Origin: Myroides sp. NP-2
GTDB lineage: Bacteria > Bacteroidota > Bacteroidia > Flavobacteriales > Flavobacteriaceae
Direction: 5' to 3'
DNA length: 64,000 nucleotides
Assembly (NCBI RefSeq): GCF_014145665.1
Contig: NZ_JACHTD010000006.1
Span: 1 to 64,000 of the forward strand
Of the stretch, positions 1-7,692 are shown piece after piece. The position numbers and the translations under genes were made by a program. Position 1 is the first letter of the stretch, and each line of letters opens with the position of its first letter. The notes beneath the pieces were generated by a model. It was given only the letters and a program-made list of their open reading frames with translations, had not been told where the DNA came from and did no database searches.

Positions 1-44
1 TTTCTACTGCTTTTCTATGAACGTCTGCTTGTTTAATGCGGATG

Positions 45-75
45 CAAAAGTAGTACCTTTTTCACCACTTCCAAA
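45..75 (-). promoter_or_regulatory. Canonical Bacteroidota promoter reading off the left edge
   Basis: On the minus strand a TTTG (-33 box, 72-75) lies exactly 19 bases from TACTTTTG (-7 box, 45-52). This matches the flavobacterial consensus TTTG-N19-TAnnTTTG. Transcription would start near base 39 and run leftwards out of the window, so the gene served is not visible. Confidence 0.75.
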
Positions 76-171
76 TTATTTGTTGCTTTTTTTTCAGTGA
101 AATTCCACTTTTATTCACAACTCATTATTATAACGCACGTTAGATCGAAAAGTTTTTTTTGTAGGTTGCGC

Positions 172-590
172 GGTTCGCTCGTTGCTCGTCGCTCGTCGCT
201 CGTTGTAAAGCACAATTATCTTACAAAAGAAGAAACTAAACAAACCGTGCAAATCGTAGCGTAGCGAAAATCGTAACGAAGTGAAGATTCATCGAATACC
301 AAAACCAATATAGACTAGGTGAGATAAACCGCACAGATTTTGTTGCTCTTTGCTCTTTGCTCTTTGCTCTTCGTTCTTCGTTCGATGCTCGTTGTAAAGC
401 CCAATTATCTTACAAATGAAGAAACTAAACAAACCGTGCAAACCGCGCAAAGAACAAATCGTAGATTCATCGAACACCAAAACAATTGTAAACTAGGTGA
501 GATAAACCGTGCAAAGAACAAATCGAAAATCGTAACGAAGTGAAGATTCATCGAACACCAAAACAAAATATGAACTAAGTGAGATAAAAG
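172..590. repeat. Degenerate tandem intergenic repeat (two full units and one partial)
   Basis: A unit of roughly 130-190 bases is repeated. Unit 1 runs about 201-333, unit 2 about 390-512 and a partial third about 513-590. Each full unit starts with TCGTTGTAAAGC and ends with a version of TAGGTGAGATAAACC. Simple repeats precede units 1 and 2: GCTCGTC-type at 172-204 and TTGCTCT-type at 342-370. The phrase TTCATCGAAYACCAAAAC recurs near 288, 467 and 549. Open frames here are short and carry the repeat on both strands, so I see no gene. Confidence 0.8.
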
Positions 591-627
591 CCAAACAACA
601 AAAAAGACCAACCTAATAATATATGTC

Positions 628-635
628 TATCTTTG
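628..635 (+). promoter_or_regulatory. -7 element upstream of dcp
   Basis: TATCTTTG matches the TAnnTTTG -7 consensus and lies 29 bases before the ATG of the M3 peptidase. No clear TTTG -33 box is seen at 19 bases. Confidence 0.5.
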
Positions 636-663
636 GTTTCATCTATTTTAAACATTAAATATT

Positions 664-2829
664 ATGTATGTGAAAAAAGCAATTCTTGGAACCTTAACGG
701 GTGTTTCTTTATTTAGTGTCTCATGCAAACAAAATCCGGATCAAATGGAAGCAGCTACAAATTGGGATGAAAATAATTCCTTTTATACAGAAAGTACGTT
801 ACCTTATCAAACAGCAGACTTTGAAAAGATAAAAAACAAAGATTTCAAACCGGCTATTTTAGAAGGAATGCGTCGCCAGGTAGAAGCGATCGATAAAATC
901 ACAGCCAACACAGAAGCGCCAACTTTTGAAAACACTTTAGTTGAGTTAGAAAAGTCAAGTGCTTTATTGGATCGCGTAAGTGCTGTCTTCCATATATTGG
1001 TTGGAGCCCATACAAATGATGAGATTAAAGCCATTAACCAAGAGCTATCTCCTAAATTTGCTGCCCACCGCGATGGGATCTACCTAAATGATGCTCTTTT
1101 TCAAAAAGTAAAACAGCTTCATGATCAGCAAGCATCGCTGGGTTTAACGAATGAACAAACACGTTTATTGGAGGTATACTATCAGGAATTCGTACGTTCA
1201 GGGGCAAATTTAAAACCTGAACAGAAGGAAACGCTAAAAGCTATCAATCAAGAATTGGCTACGTTAACAACTACCTTTGGCGATCAGCTCCTAGCGGCAA
1301 CAAAAGCAGGAAGCGTAGTTTTTACACAAGATGAGTTGGACGGACTTTCGTCTTCTGAAATGGAAGCCTTCAAACAAGCAGATGGAACTTATGCTATCCC
1401 TTTAAACAATACTACACAACAACCGATTGCTGCTACTTTAAACAAAAAAGAATCGCGCCAAAAATTATTTGAAGCAGGTTGGAGTCGCACAGAACAAGGT
1501 GATGATAACGATACAAGAGCAACATTACTAGCGATTGCGAAGAAAAGAGCTGAAAAAGCAGAATTATTAGGTTATAAAAACTATGCTGAGTGGAGTTTAC
1601 AAGGAAGTATGGCCAATAAACCCGAACAAGCTAAAAAATTAATGGACCAATTAAGTCCTTATGCAGTGGGTGCTGCGACACAAGAAGCAAAGGAAATTCA
1701 AGACCTTATTAATCAAGAGGCCGATCCTTTTACTTTAACTGCTGCTGATTGGGATTATTATGCAGAAAAAATCAGAGAACAAAAATACGCGTTGAACCTA
1801 AATGATGTAAAACCGTATTTTGAAATGAATGCTGTATTAGAAAAAGGCGTTTTCTATATGGCACAAAAACTATATGGTATTACCTTCGAGGAGCGCAAAG
1901 ACATCCCTGTATGGCAGGAAGATGTTCGCGTATTTGAAATTTTCAACGAAGACAAAAGCCCGATTGGTTTATTTTACGTTGACTTTTACGCACGTGAATC
2001 AAAACGCGGAGGTGCTTGGATGGGCAATCTAGTTACCCAATCCAAATTATTAAACCAAGCGCCTGTCGTATACAATGTGTGCAATTACCAAAAGCCAGCA
2101 GCGGGTCAACCAACACTATTATCACCTGATGAAGTAATTACTATGTTCCATGAGTTTGGACATGGATTACACGGATTCTTCTCTGATGTAACTTATCCTA
2201 CTTTGGCAGGAACAAGTGTTTCCCGCGACTTCGTAGAATTGCCTTCTCAGTTTCACGAGCATTTTGCCTTTTTACCTGAAGTATTGACCAACTATGCAAA
2301 ACACTATGAAACAGGTGAGGTAATACCTGCTAGTTTAATCGAAAAAATGAAAGCAGCACAAAACTTTAATATTGGCTATGGTTTAACTGAAATTTTAAGT
2401 GCCTCTTTATTAGATATGGAATGGCACACGATTTCTTCGACGACAGCGATTAAAGATGTCGCTACATTCGAAAAAGAAGCCTTAGCAAAATATGGTATTG
2501 ATTTAGCGACTGTACCACCTAGATATCGCTCTTCTTTCTTCAACCATGTATTTGGCGGTGGGTATGCAGCAGGGTACTATTCGTACACTTGGGCAGAAAC
2601 ACTAGACAATGATGCATTCCAATGGCTCGTAGAAAATGGAGGAATGACCCGTGAAAATGGAGAAATCTTTAGAGCGAAAATTTTATCCAAAGGAAATACA
2701 AAACCCTCAGATGAAATGTACCGCGAATTTAGAGGAAAAGACGCAACCATTGATGCTTATTTAAAGATGAAAGGGTTTGATCAACAGAACACATTTAAAA
2801 AAGACAATAAATTAGATGCAAAAATCTAA
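664..2829 (+). CDS. dcp: M3 family dipeptidyl carboxypeptidase (Dcp-like) lipoprotein
   Basis: Zinc metallopeptidase of family M3, expected to release dipeptides from the C-terminus of peptides. The 721 residues carry the M3 zinc site HEFGH at 496-500, followed by GLHGFFS, with the third ligand probably Glu525 in the segment FVELPSQFHEHF. The N-terminus is a lipoprotein signal with its acylated cysteine at residue 21 (SVSC), so the enzyme should be anchored facing the periplasm or surface. The classical E. coli Dcp is not a lipoprotein; exported versions are usual in this phylum. The gene stands alone, with a -7 element upstream and a shared terminator downstream. Confidence 0.93.
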   Translation: MYVKKAILGTLTGVSLFSVSCKQNPDQMEAATNWDENNSFYTESTLPYQTADFEKIKNKDFKPAILEGMRRQVEAIDKITANTEAPTFENTLVELEKSSALLDRVSAVFHILVGAHTNDEIKAINQELSPKFAAHRDGIYLNDALFQKVKQLHDQQASLGLTNEQTRLLEVYYQEFVRSGANLKPEQKETLKAINQELATLTTTFGDQLLAATKAGSVVFTQDELDGLSSSEMEAFKQADGTYAIPLNNTTQQPIAATLNKKESRQKLFEAGWSRTEQGDDNDTRATLLAIAKKRAEKAELLGYKNYAEWSLQGSMANKPEQAKKLMDQLSPYAVGAATQEAKEIQDLINQEADPFTLTAADWDYYAEKIREQKYALNLNDVKPYFEMNAVLEKGVFYMAQKLYGITFEERKDIPVWQEDVRVFEIFNEDKSPIGLFYVDFYARESKRGGAWMGNLVTQSKLLNQAPVVYNVCNYQKPAAGQPTLLSPDEVITMFHEFGHGLHGFFSDVTYPTLAGTSVSRDFVELPSQFHEHFAFLPEVLTNYAKHYETGEVIPASLIEKMKAAQNFNIGYGLTEILSASLLDMEWHTISSTTAIKDVATFEKEALAKYGIDLATVPPRYRSSFFNHVFGGGYAAGYYSYTWAETLDNDAFQWLVENGGMTRENGEIFRAKILSKGNTKPSDEMYREFRGKDATIDAYLKMKGFDQQNTFKKDNKLDAKI

Positions 2830-2834
2830 TCCAC

Positions 2835-2873
2835 AAAAAAAGGTCAGCGTTGTGTACGCTGACCTTTTTTTAT
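2835..2873. terminator. Bidirectional terminator between dcp and the small lipoprotein gene
   Basis: The arms AAGGTCAGCGT and ACGCTGACCTT are flanked by an A-run on the left and a T-run on the right. The hairpin can therefore terminate both convergent genes. Confidence 0.9.
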
Positions 2874-3427
2874 TCATTCACTTCTTTGAAACTAGTAATC
2901 ATTCGCTCCATTTTTTCTTTATTCTCCTCTTTTCTTTTCTTTAATGTCCAAGTCAATACTTGATAGTAATCGTCTTTTCCCTCAAAGGCAGCAAAAGTAT
3001 AATAAACGTCTAAACCAGAAACAGTAGCTGTAAAATCAACACGTTTCCCTTTTAACCCATTAATTGTGTTAGCTGTAAATACGAGTTTATTTGGTTCAAT
3101 ATTCGTTAAAGTTGAAGTCAAAAGATCCAACGTTCCTTGAGCAAACAAGTCTAATGTTTTTTCATCGCCTTCTACATTTGTCTCGGCTTGCTCAAACATC
3201 GCTTTAATTGCTGCTTTGTTTTCATTGAGCACAATAAAATACAATTCTTCATTGGCATTTTGCAACTGAAAACTCGCTGCACTATTCAGGTGTTTAGTCT
3301 TCTGCATTGTTGAAGGTGCATCAATACTAAATTTACCTGGATACCCCATTTCAGTATAGGAACTTTTATTGCTACAAGCGGTTAGTAGAATTAATAGAAG
3401 TAACATACTCCCTATTCTCTTTATCAT
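2870..3427 (-). CDS. Small hypothetical lipoprotein
   Basis: I do not recognise a named family. The 185-residue product begins MIKRIGSMLL with a lipoprotein signal ending LLTAC (Cys18), which fixes the start at 3427. A start 10 codons upstream is open but would put non-signal residues in front. The mature part is soluble, mixed alpha/beta in character, and rich in Lys, Glu and Asn. It resembles small PsbP/DUF-type lipoproteins only in general composition. It lies 36 bases downstream of the luciferase-like gene, so the two may be co-transcribed, and it ends on the terminator shared with dcp. Confidence 0.8.
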   Translation of the reverse strand: MIKRIGSMLLLLILLTACSNKSSYTEMGYPGKFSIDAPSTMQKTKHLNSAASFQLQNANEELYFIVLNENKAAIKAMFEQAETNVEGDEKTLDLFAQGTLDLLTSTLTNIEPNKLVFTANTINGLKGKRVDFTATVSGLDVYYTFAAFEGKDDYYQVLTWTLKKRKEENKEKMERMITSFKEVNE

Positions 3428-3463
3428 ACTATTTGAATTTAGAAAACAAAAATACACAGAAAA

Positions 3464-4471
3464 TTAATTACGCGCCAAATCGTTCATCACTTCAGCAAAT
3501 AATTGCATGCTGTACTTGCGCTTGTCGTAATCATAGATTGGTGTGGTGATCATCAATTCATCTACTTCAAGCACTTCACAAAAGCGATTGAGTTCAGGCA
3601 ACAGCTCCTCTTTCGTTCCGATGAAAGAACAAGCCGTCATATTGTAAACAGCAGCTTCTTCTTGTACAGTCCAGATTCCCTGCATCGATTCGATAGGTGG
3701 TTGCAATGGTTTTCTGTCATTTCGAATAATTCCCAAAAACATGCGGTAAAATGAGGTGGCTAATCGTTCGGCTTCATGGTTAGAATCCGCCAGTATTGCA
3801 TTGACACAAGGCATGAAATAGGGTTCGTCTAATTGAGCAGACGCTTTGAAATTATTTCGATATATTTTTCCTGCCATCTGAATTTGATCAGGAGCAAAAT
3901 GGCTAGCAAAAGCATAAGGTAATCCCAACTCCGCGGCCAAATAAGCGCTATCTGTACTCGAGCCCAAAATCCAAAAGGGGATATCCAATCCTTCACCTGG
4001 GAAAGCTCTTACTTTTGCGGTTGCATTAGAGGAACTAAGAAAGGTTTTTAATTCTTGTATTTGCTGCGGAAAGAAATTCGCGCTCATCGTATCATTTCTC
4101 CTCAAAGCCATTGCAGTTACTTGATCTGTACCTGGTGCTCTTCCCAATCCCAAATCAATCCGATTGGGATATAAAGATTCTAATGTTCCGAATTGTTCCG
4201 CAATTACTAAAGGAGGGTGGTTAGGCAACATAATTCCGCCAGAGCCTACGCGTATTTTTTCTGTTCCACCGGCGACATATCCAATTAAAACAGCAGTAGC
4301 TGAACTTGCAATATGAGGCATATTGTGGTGTTCGGCTAACCAAAAACGTTGATAGTTCAGCTTTTCAGCATGTTGTGCAGTCGCTAATACGTTGTTTAAC
4401 GTCTCTTTCGTCGATTTATCTGCCCCTATGACAGCTAAATCTAAGAAAGAAAAGGGTATATTTTTTTTCAT
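3464..4471 (-). CDS. LLM class flavin-dependent oxidoreductase (luciferase-like, YhbW type)
   Basis: Bacterial-luciferase-like TIM-barrel protein of 335 residues. Proteins of this group use reduced FMN or F420; those in Bacteroidota are expected to use FMN. The N-terminal [18 protein letters not shown] (about residues 42-50) and [43 protein letters not shown] segments are hallmarks of the MsnO8/YhbW subgroup. The physiological substrate is unknown. No luxAB, flavin reductase or biosynthetic cluster is nearby, so neither bioluminescence nor a particular pathway can be inferred. The gene is probably first in a transcript that includes the small lipoprotein. Confidence 0.9.
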   Translation of the reverse strand: MKKNIPFSFLDLAVIGADKSTKETLNNVLATAQHAEKLNYQRFWLAEHHNMPHIASSATAVLIGYVAGGTEKIRVGSGGIMLPNHPPLVIAEQFGTLESLYPNRIDLGLGRAPGTDQVTAMALRRNDTMSANFFPQQIQELKTFLSSSNATAKVRAFPGEGLDIPFWILGSSTDSAYLAAELGLPYAFASHFAPDQIQMAGKIYRNNFKASAQLDEPYFMPCVNAILADSNHEAERLATSFYRMFLGIIRNDRKPLQPPIESMQGIWTVQEEAAVYNMTACSFIGTKEELLPELNRFCEVLEVDELMITTPIYDYDKRKYSMQLFAEVMNDLARN

Positions 4472-4589
4472 ACTACTTACTCTTGTAAAAAATTATTGCA
4501 AGCTATTAAGGTAATACTTATAAAAAAGAAACGCTAACCCTATAGAAATAGTTTAACATATTCAGGTCGTCCCTGGAATACCTCTAACT

Positions 4590-4618
4590 AAAAAACCCAT
4601 TCACATTGGAATGGGTAT
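4590..4618 (-). terminator. Terminator of xpt
   Basis: Arms ACCCATTC and GAATGGGT with a short loop are followed on the minus strand by a run of six T. The hairpin lies just after the xpt stop codon. Confidence 0.9.
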
Positions 4619-4624
4619 ACTATT

Positions 4625-5191
4625 TTATCGGATGGTAATTGTACAGTTTGACAAATCGTCGATGATGGCTAAAGACTCCACGCGAACTCCTTTTTCTTCT
4701 AGTAGCGTTCGACCTTGTTGGAAGGCTTTTTCAATGATGAATCCCATCCCAACCAAAGTAGCACCTGATTGCTCAATAAGATCTAATACTCCTACTGCAG
4801 CATTTCCATAGGCCAAAAAATCATCAACAAATAGTACATTATCTTCAGGGGTTAGGAAATCATTACTGATCACGACATCATAAGTTCTGTCTTTTGTGAA
4901 CGAATGGATCTGTGTGTGCAACATATTTTCCATGGTAGATGGCTTCTTTTTCTTTGCGAAGACCACGGGAAGATTGAGCAAATAGCCCGTCATAATTGCA
5001 GGTGCAATTCCACTAGCTTCAATAGTCATAATCTTATTGACATTAGTAGCTGCAAATCGGCGTACAAACTCTACGCCAATGGATTTCATTAAAACTGGAT
5101 CCATTTGATGATTGATAAAGCTATCTACTTTTAAAATTCCTCCTTCAAAACATCGTCCATCTTGAAGAATACGCTGACGTAATAATTCCAT
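4625..5191 (-). CDS. xpt: Xanthine phosphoribosyltransferase
   Basis: Purine salvage enzyme that converts xanthine and PRPP to XMP in the cytoplasm. The 188-residue product begins [18 protein letters not shown], the usual Xpt N-terminus, and is close to the 194 residues of the Bacillus enzyme. The PRPP-binding loop reads [13 protein letters not shown]. The frame is open 35 codons further upstream, but that stretch covers the predicted promoter and leader hairpin, so 5191 is the better start. Transcription probably starts near 5254 from its own promoter and passes a 26-base hairpin. The gene ends on its own terminator, giving a single-gene unit. Confidence 0.93.
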   Translation of the reverse strand: MELLRQRILQDGRCFEGGILKVDSFINHQMDPVLMKSIGVEFVRRFAATNVNKIMTIEASGIAPAIMTGYLLNLPVVFAKKKKPSTMENMLHTQIHSFTKDRTYDVVISNDFLTPEDNVLFVDDFLAYGNAAVGVLDLIEQSGATLVGMGFIIEKAFQQGRTLLEEKGVRVESLAIIDDLSNCTITIR

Positions 5192-5219
5192 TTTTCTTGT
5201 GTGTTGTCTATGAATAAAT

Positions 5220-5245
5220 AAAGGAGATTGTATCAAATCTCCTTT
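5220..5245 (-). promoter_or_regulatory. Hairpin in the xpt 5' leader
   Basis: A perfect 10-bp stem (AAAGGAGATT with AATCTCCTTT) and a 6-base loop lie between the predicted xpt start site and the ATG. On the mRNA it is followed by TTTATTTATT, a weak U-tract. It could be an attenuator, a translational switch or simply a 5' stabiliser. No purine-riboswitch core was recognised. Confidence 0.6.
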
Positions 5246-5259
5246 GGGTAATATCGATG

Positions 5260-5290
5260 CGAAGTTAAATAATCTCCATGCGTTTACAAA
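5260..5290 (-). promoter_or_regulatory. xpt promoter
   Basis: On the minus strand, TTTG (5287-5290), a 19-base spacer and TAACTTCG (5260-5267) match the flavobacterial promoter with one change in the -7 box. The predicted start is near 5254. Confidence 0.6.
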
Positions 5291-5342
5291 ATTCACAAAC
5301 GCATTCTTTTAAAACAAGAACAATTCGTTTTCTTCTCTCTTG

Positions 5343-5999
5343 TTATTTTTTGCCTCTTAGTACAACAAAGGGGCGAATCACTTTATTTCCTAATTTATCC
5401 AGGGTATTCTCGATGTATTGCCAACGCTCAACATGGCTATATCCTATATTAGTCATAATGCGAATCAACCATTCTGTCCTGTAAAAATGAAAAATATCTT
5501 CATTGGCAAATGGTTGCTGCTGCGCAAAATCTTCTCTAATATAAGACAAAGCGATACTCCCACCTGGTTTCAATACGCGATAAATCTCGGTGAAATACTT
5601 GACTGGATCATTCCAAAAATAAACTGTATTGACTGAAAAACAATGATTAAAAACTTTATCAGGATAGGGAAGGATGTTTTCTTCTTGTGCCAGTGTCAAG
5701 TCAATTTGTTCCTGCGGCAAAGACTCTTTTACCTTAATTGCCATATCCAACATAAGCGCTGAAATTTCAATCCCCGAATAGTGAATATCTTTGGCTATAG
5801 AAAAAATATAAGGCAAGTGTTTTCCGCTTCCGAATCCAATTTCTAAAACAGTTTCGCTCTGATAAAGTTGCAAACGGTCTACTGTTTTGTAAATCATATT
5901 GCTATTTGATTTAAACATTACTTCCGCCAACTCCTCTCCTGCTTCTCCTGACGGACATCGCAGCTGATTTGCCACCTCATTTAAATCTAAATTACTCAT
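5343..5999 (-). CDS. Class I SAM-dependent methyltransferase
   Basis: Cytoplasmic methyltransferase of the Methyltransf_11 type, 218 residues. Motif I is VLEIGFGSGKHLPYI (about residues 50-64) and the post-motif region includes YRVLKPGGSIALSYI. The substrate cannot be read from the sequence; similar proteins act on small molecules or lipids. A TATCTTTG -7 element at 6016-6023 lies 17 bases before the ATG. The downstream gene xpt has its own promoter, so the two are probably separate units. No clear terminator follows this gene apart from hairpins within the xpt leader region. Confidence 0.85.
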   Translation of the reverse strand: MSNLDLNEVANQLRCPSGEAGEELAEVMFKSNSNMIYKTVDRLQLYQSETVLEIGFGSGKHLPYIFSIAKDIHYSGIEISALMLDMAIKVKESLPQEQIDLTLAQEENILPYPDKVFNHCFSVNTVYFWNDPVKYFTEIYRVLKPGGSIALSYIREDFAQQQPFANEDIFHFYRTEWLIRIMTNIGYSHVERWQYIENTLDKLGNKVIRPFVVLRGKK

Positions 6000-6015
6000 T
6001 CCTTTTAATTTTGTT

Positions 6016-6023
6016 CAAAGATA
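6016..6023 (-). promoter_or_regulatory. -7 element of the methyltransferase gene
   Basis: The minus strand reads TATCTTTG, an exact TAnnTTTG match. The -33 box at 19 bases is not recognisable. Confidence 0.5.
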
Positions 6024-6093
6024 GCTATTTAGAATGAGTCCACATAATATTCTATTCGTTTATTTTCATTTCCTTAGCTAAAAAAGTACAAAC

Positions 6094-6124
6094 GAAAAAC
6101 CCCGAAATGCGATTTCGGGGTTTT
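6094..6124 (-). terminator. Terminator of the haem-uptake operon
   Basis: The hairpin has arms CCCCGAAAT and ATTTCGGGG with flanking A- and T-runs. It lies about 120 bases downstream of the HmuY-like gene. Confidence 0.88.
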
Positions 6125-6241
6125 CCTAACAAAAATAAACTAACAACTCAATAAAGAACAAATACAAAAAGCTATTTGCCATTCGATTGAATTCAACATA
6201 TAGAGTGCGACAACTAATCTCTATATAATCTTCTATATTTT

Positions 6242-7690
6242 TTATCTCAACAAGGCGTATTCGAACTTCGGATATCCGCGGTCTCCTGCTGCATTGAAGA
6301 AATCTAACATTCTCATTTTATAATAATTTCCTTTGGCGTCTTTGATTACGTAGAAAACGTCTTTGTACAAAATTTTAGCATTTGCGACCTCTCTCCATGT
6401 TCCACCAATAGTAGAAAAGTCTTCAGACAATTTACTTTCTTCAACGCTTTGTAGATTGTACGCCTTGAAAAAGGTCTTATCGCCTTTTGGAATTTCAACT
6501 TTGTATGCTTTTACTCCGCCATATCTATTTTGCAAGATAAAATCTGAGTAGCCATAAGATCCTTTTGGGTCACCGGCTTGATCTACTTTATTTGTAAATA
6601 CAGTAAAGTTAAGATCCCATTTTGTTTTACTCGGTTCAACGGATACGATTCCATTGCTATTAAAGCTAAAGAACGTAAAGTTAAAACCAGGTGTTTTAGG
6701 AATGAGTACCTCTTTGTGTGTGCTTTCATTTAAGTCTGCGTATTGCAATAGGTAGCCTCCTTGACGTTTTAGGATGCGCAATTTTTTCCAACCGCGTTCT
6801 TTTCCTGTTACTTCTACTGAACCTGGCTCAACATTTCCTGTTCCTGGTTCAAATCCTAAATTGACTAAATAGATTTTATTATCTGCATCGACATCGGATA
6901 TACGGTGAATTGCAGTAATATCAGGATCTCCAGAAGGATCGTCAATATACTCTAAGTTAGCCGGGTCAAAAGTTCCGATTTTAACCAGTCCTTTCATTGT
7001 TTGGATGGTAGCATCTTCACGAACTTCATCAATATTTTTAGCTCCTTTTATAATTCCAGCAGCCATATACACTGATCCGTTTAGACGAACTCTGAACTCA
7101 CTTCCACTGTCAAAGGCTAAATCCCAAGAGGTACGCTTCACTTCATACATGGCTTTTCCTCCTAAATCGACATAGACTTGATTGGGTTGGGTTGGACCAC
7201 CTACATTTGGTGTTAAAATTCCACCCAAAGAAGTATCAAAACTAATCATCATAACATTGTACCCTTGAATTTTTGGCGTTTTAGCCTCATAATTCACTTT
7301 GGCAATATTAAACTGTATCGTTTTATCCATTCGATCATACGGGAAAATTAAATTTTCAAACGTAAAAGTCGAACTCTTGGTTCCCTTTACGATAGGCACA
7401 ATTAATTTATCTCCGGCTGCGGCAGGTTGCGTTGAGAAATCTACCCCATAAATTGCTTTACTTGGGATTATCTGAATTTCAATGCTTCCATCCCCTTGTG
7501 CAATTTCAGAAAAAACAAGTTCAATCTCTCTTGTAGTTTCAATTTCTCTATATGGAATAGAGGGATCGTCAAAAGCAACAATAAAATCGCGGACATCATT
7601 ATTTCCATTATTAGAATCTTTCTCACATGAACTGAAAAAAACGAGTGCAACAATTGCAATAACAAGTTTTCCTAATCTAAAATTCTTCAT
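6242..7690 (-). CDS. HmuY family (haem-binding) lipoprotein
   Basis: Surface or outer-membrane lipoprotein of 482 residues, much longer than Porphyromonas HmuY (about 216). The signal ends VFFSSC (Cys22). The C-terminal half (from about residue 190) has the HmuY-family pattern, with two SWDLAF / KWDLNF strands and an RVRLNGSV segment. HmuY proteins bind haem and pass it to a TonB receptor. The gene starts 2 bases after the receptor stop codon, so the two are co-transcribed and probably translationally coupled. Haem as the ligand is inferred from family and neighbour, since the axial ligands are not obvious from sequence alone. Confidence 0.8.
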   Translation of the reverse strand: MKNFRLGKLVIAIVALVFFSSCEKDSNNGNNDVRDFIVAFDDPSIPYREIETTREIELVFSEIAQGDGSIEIQIIPSKAIYGVDFSTQPAAAGDKLIVPIVKGTKSSTFTFENLIFPYDRMDKTIQFNIAKVNYEAKTPKIQGYNVMMISFDTSLGGILTPNVGGPTQPNQVYVDLGGKAMYEVKRTSWDLAFDSGSEFRVRLNGSVYMAAGIIKGAKNIDEVREDATIQTMKGLVKIGTFDPANLEYIDDPSGDPDITAIHRISDVDADNKIYLVNLGFEPGTGNVEPGSVEVTGKERGWKKLRILKRQGGYLLQYADLNESTHKEVLIPKTPGFNFTFFSFNSNGIVSVEPSKTKWDLNFTVFTNKVDQAGDPKGSYGYSDFILQNRYGGVKAYKVEIPKGDKTFFKAYNLQSVEESKLSEDFSTIGGTWREVANAKILYKDVFYVIKDAKGNYYKMRMLDFFNAAGDRGYPKFEYALLR

Positions 7691-7692
7691 AA

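Noticed and set aside
340..543. Short open frames on both strands in the left spacer
   Set aside because: They are made of the intergenic repeat units and simple sequence, with no start context or protein character.
5191..5342. Purine riboswitch before xpt
   Set aside because: The hairpin is real but I cannot see the three-way junction or conserved loop sequences of the purine aptamer.
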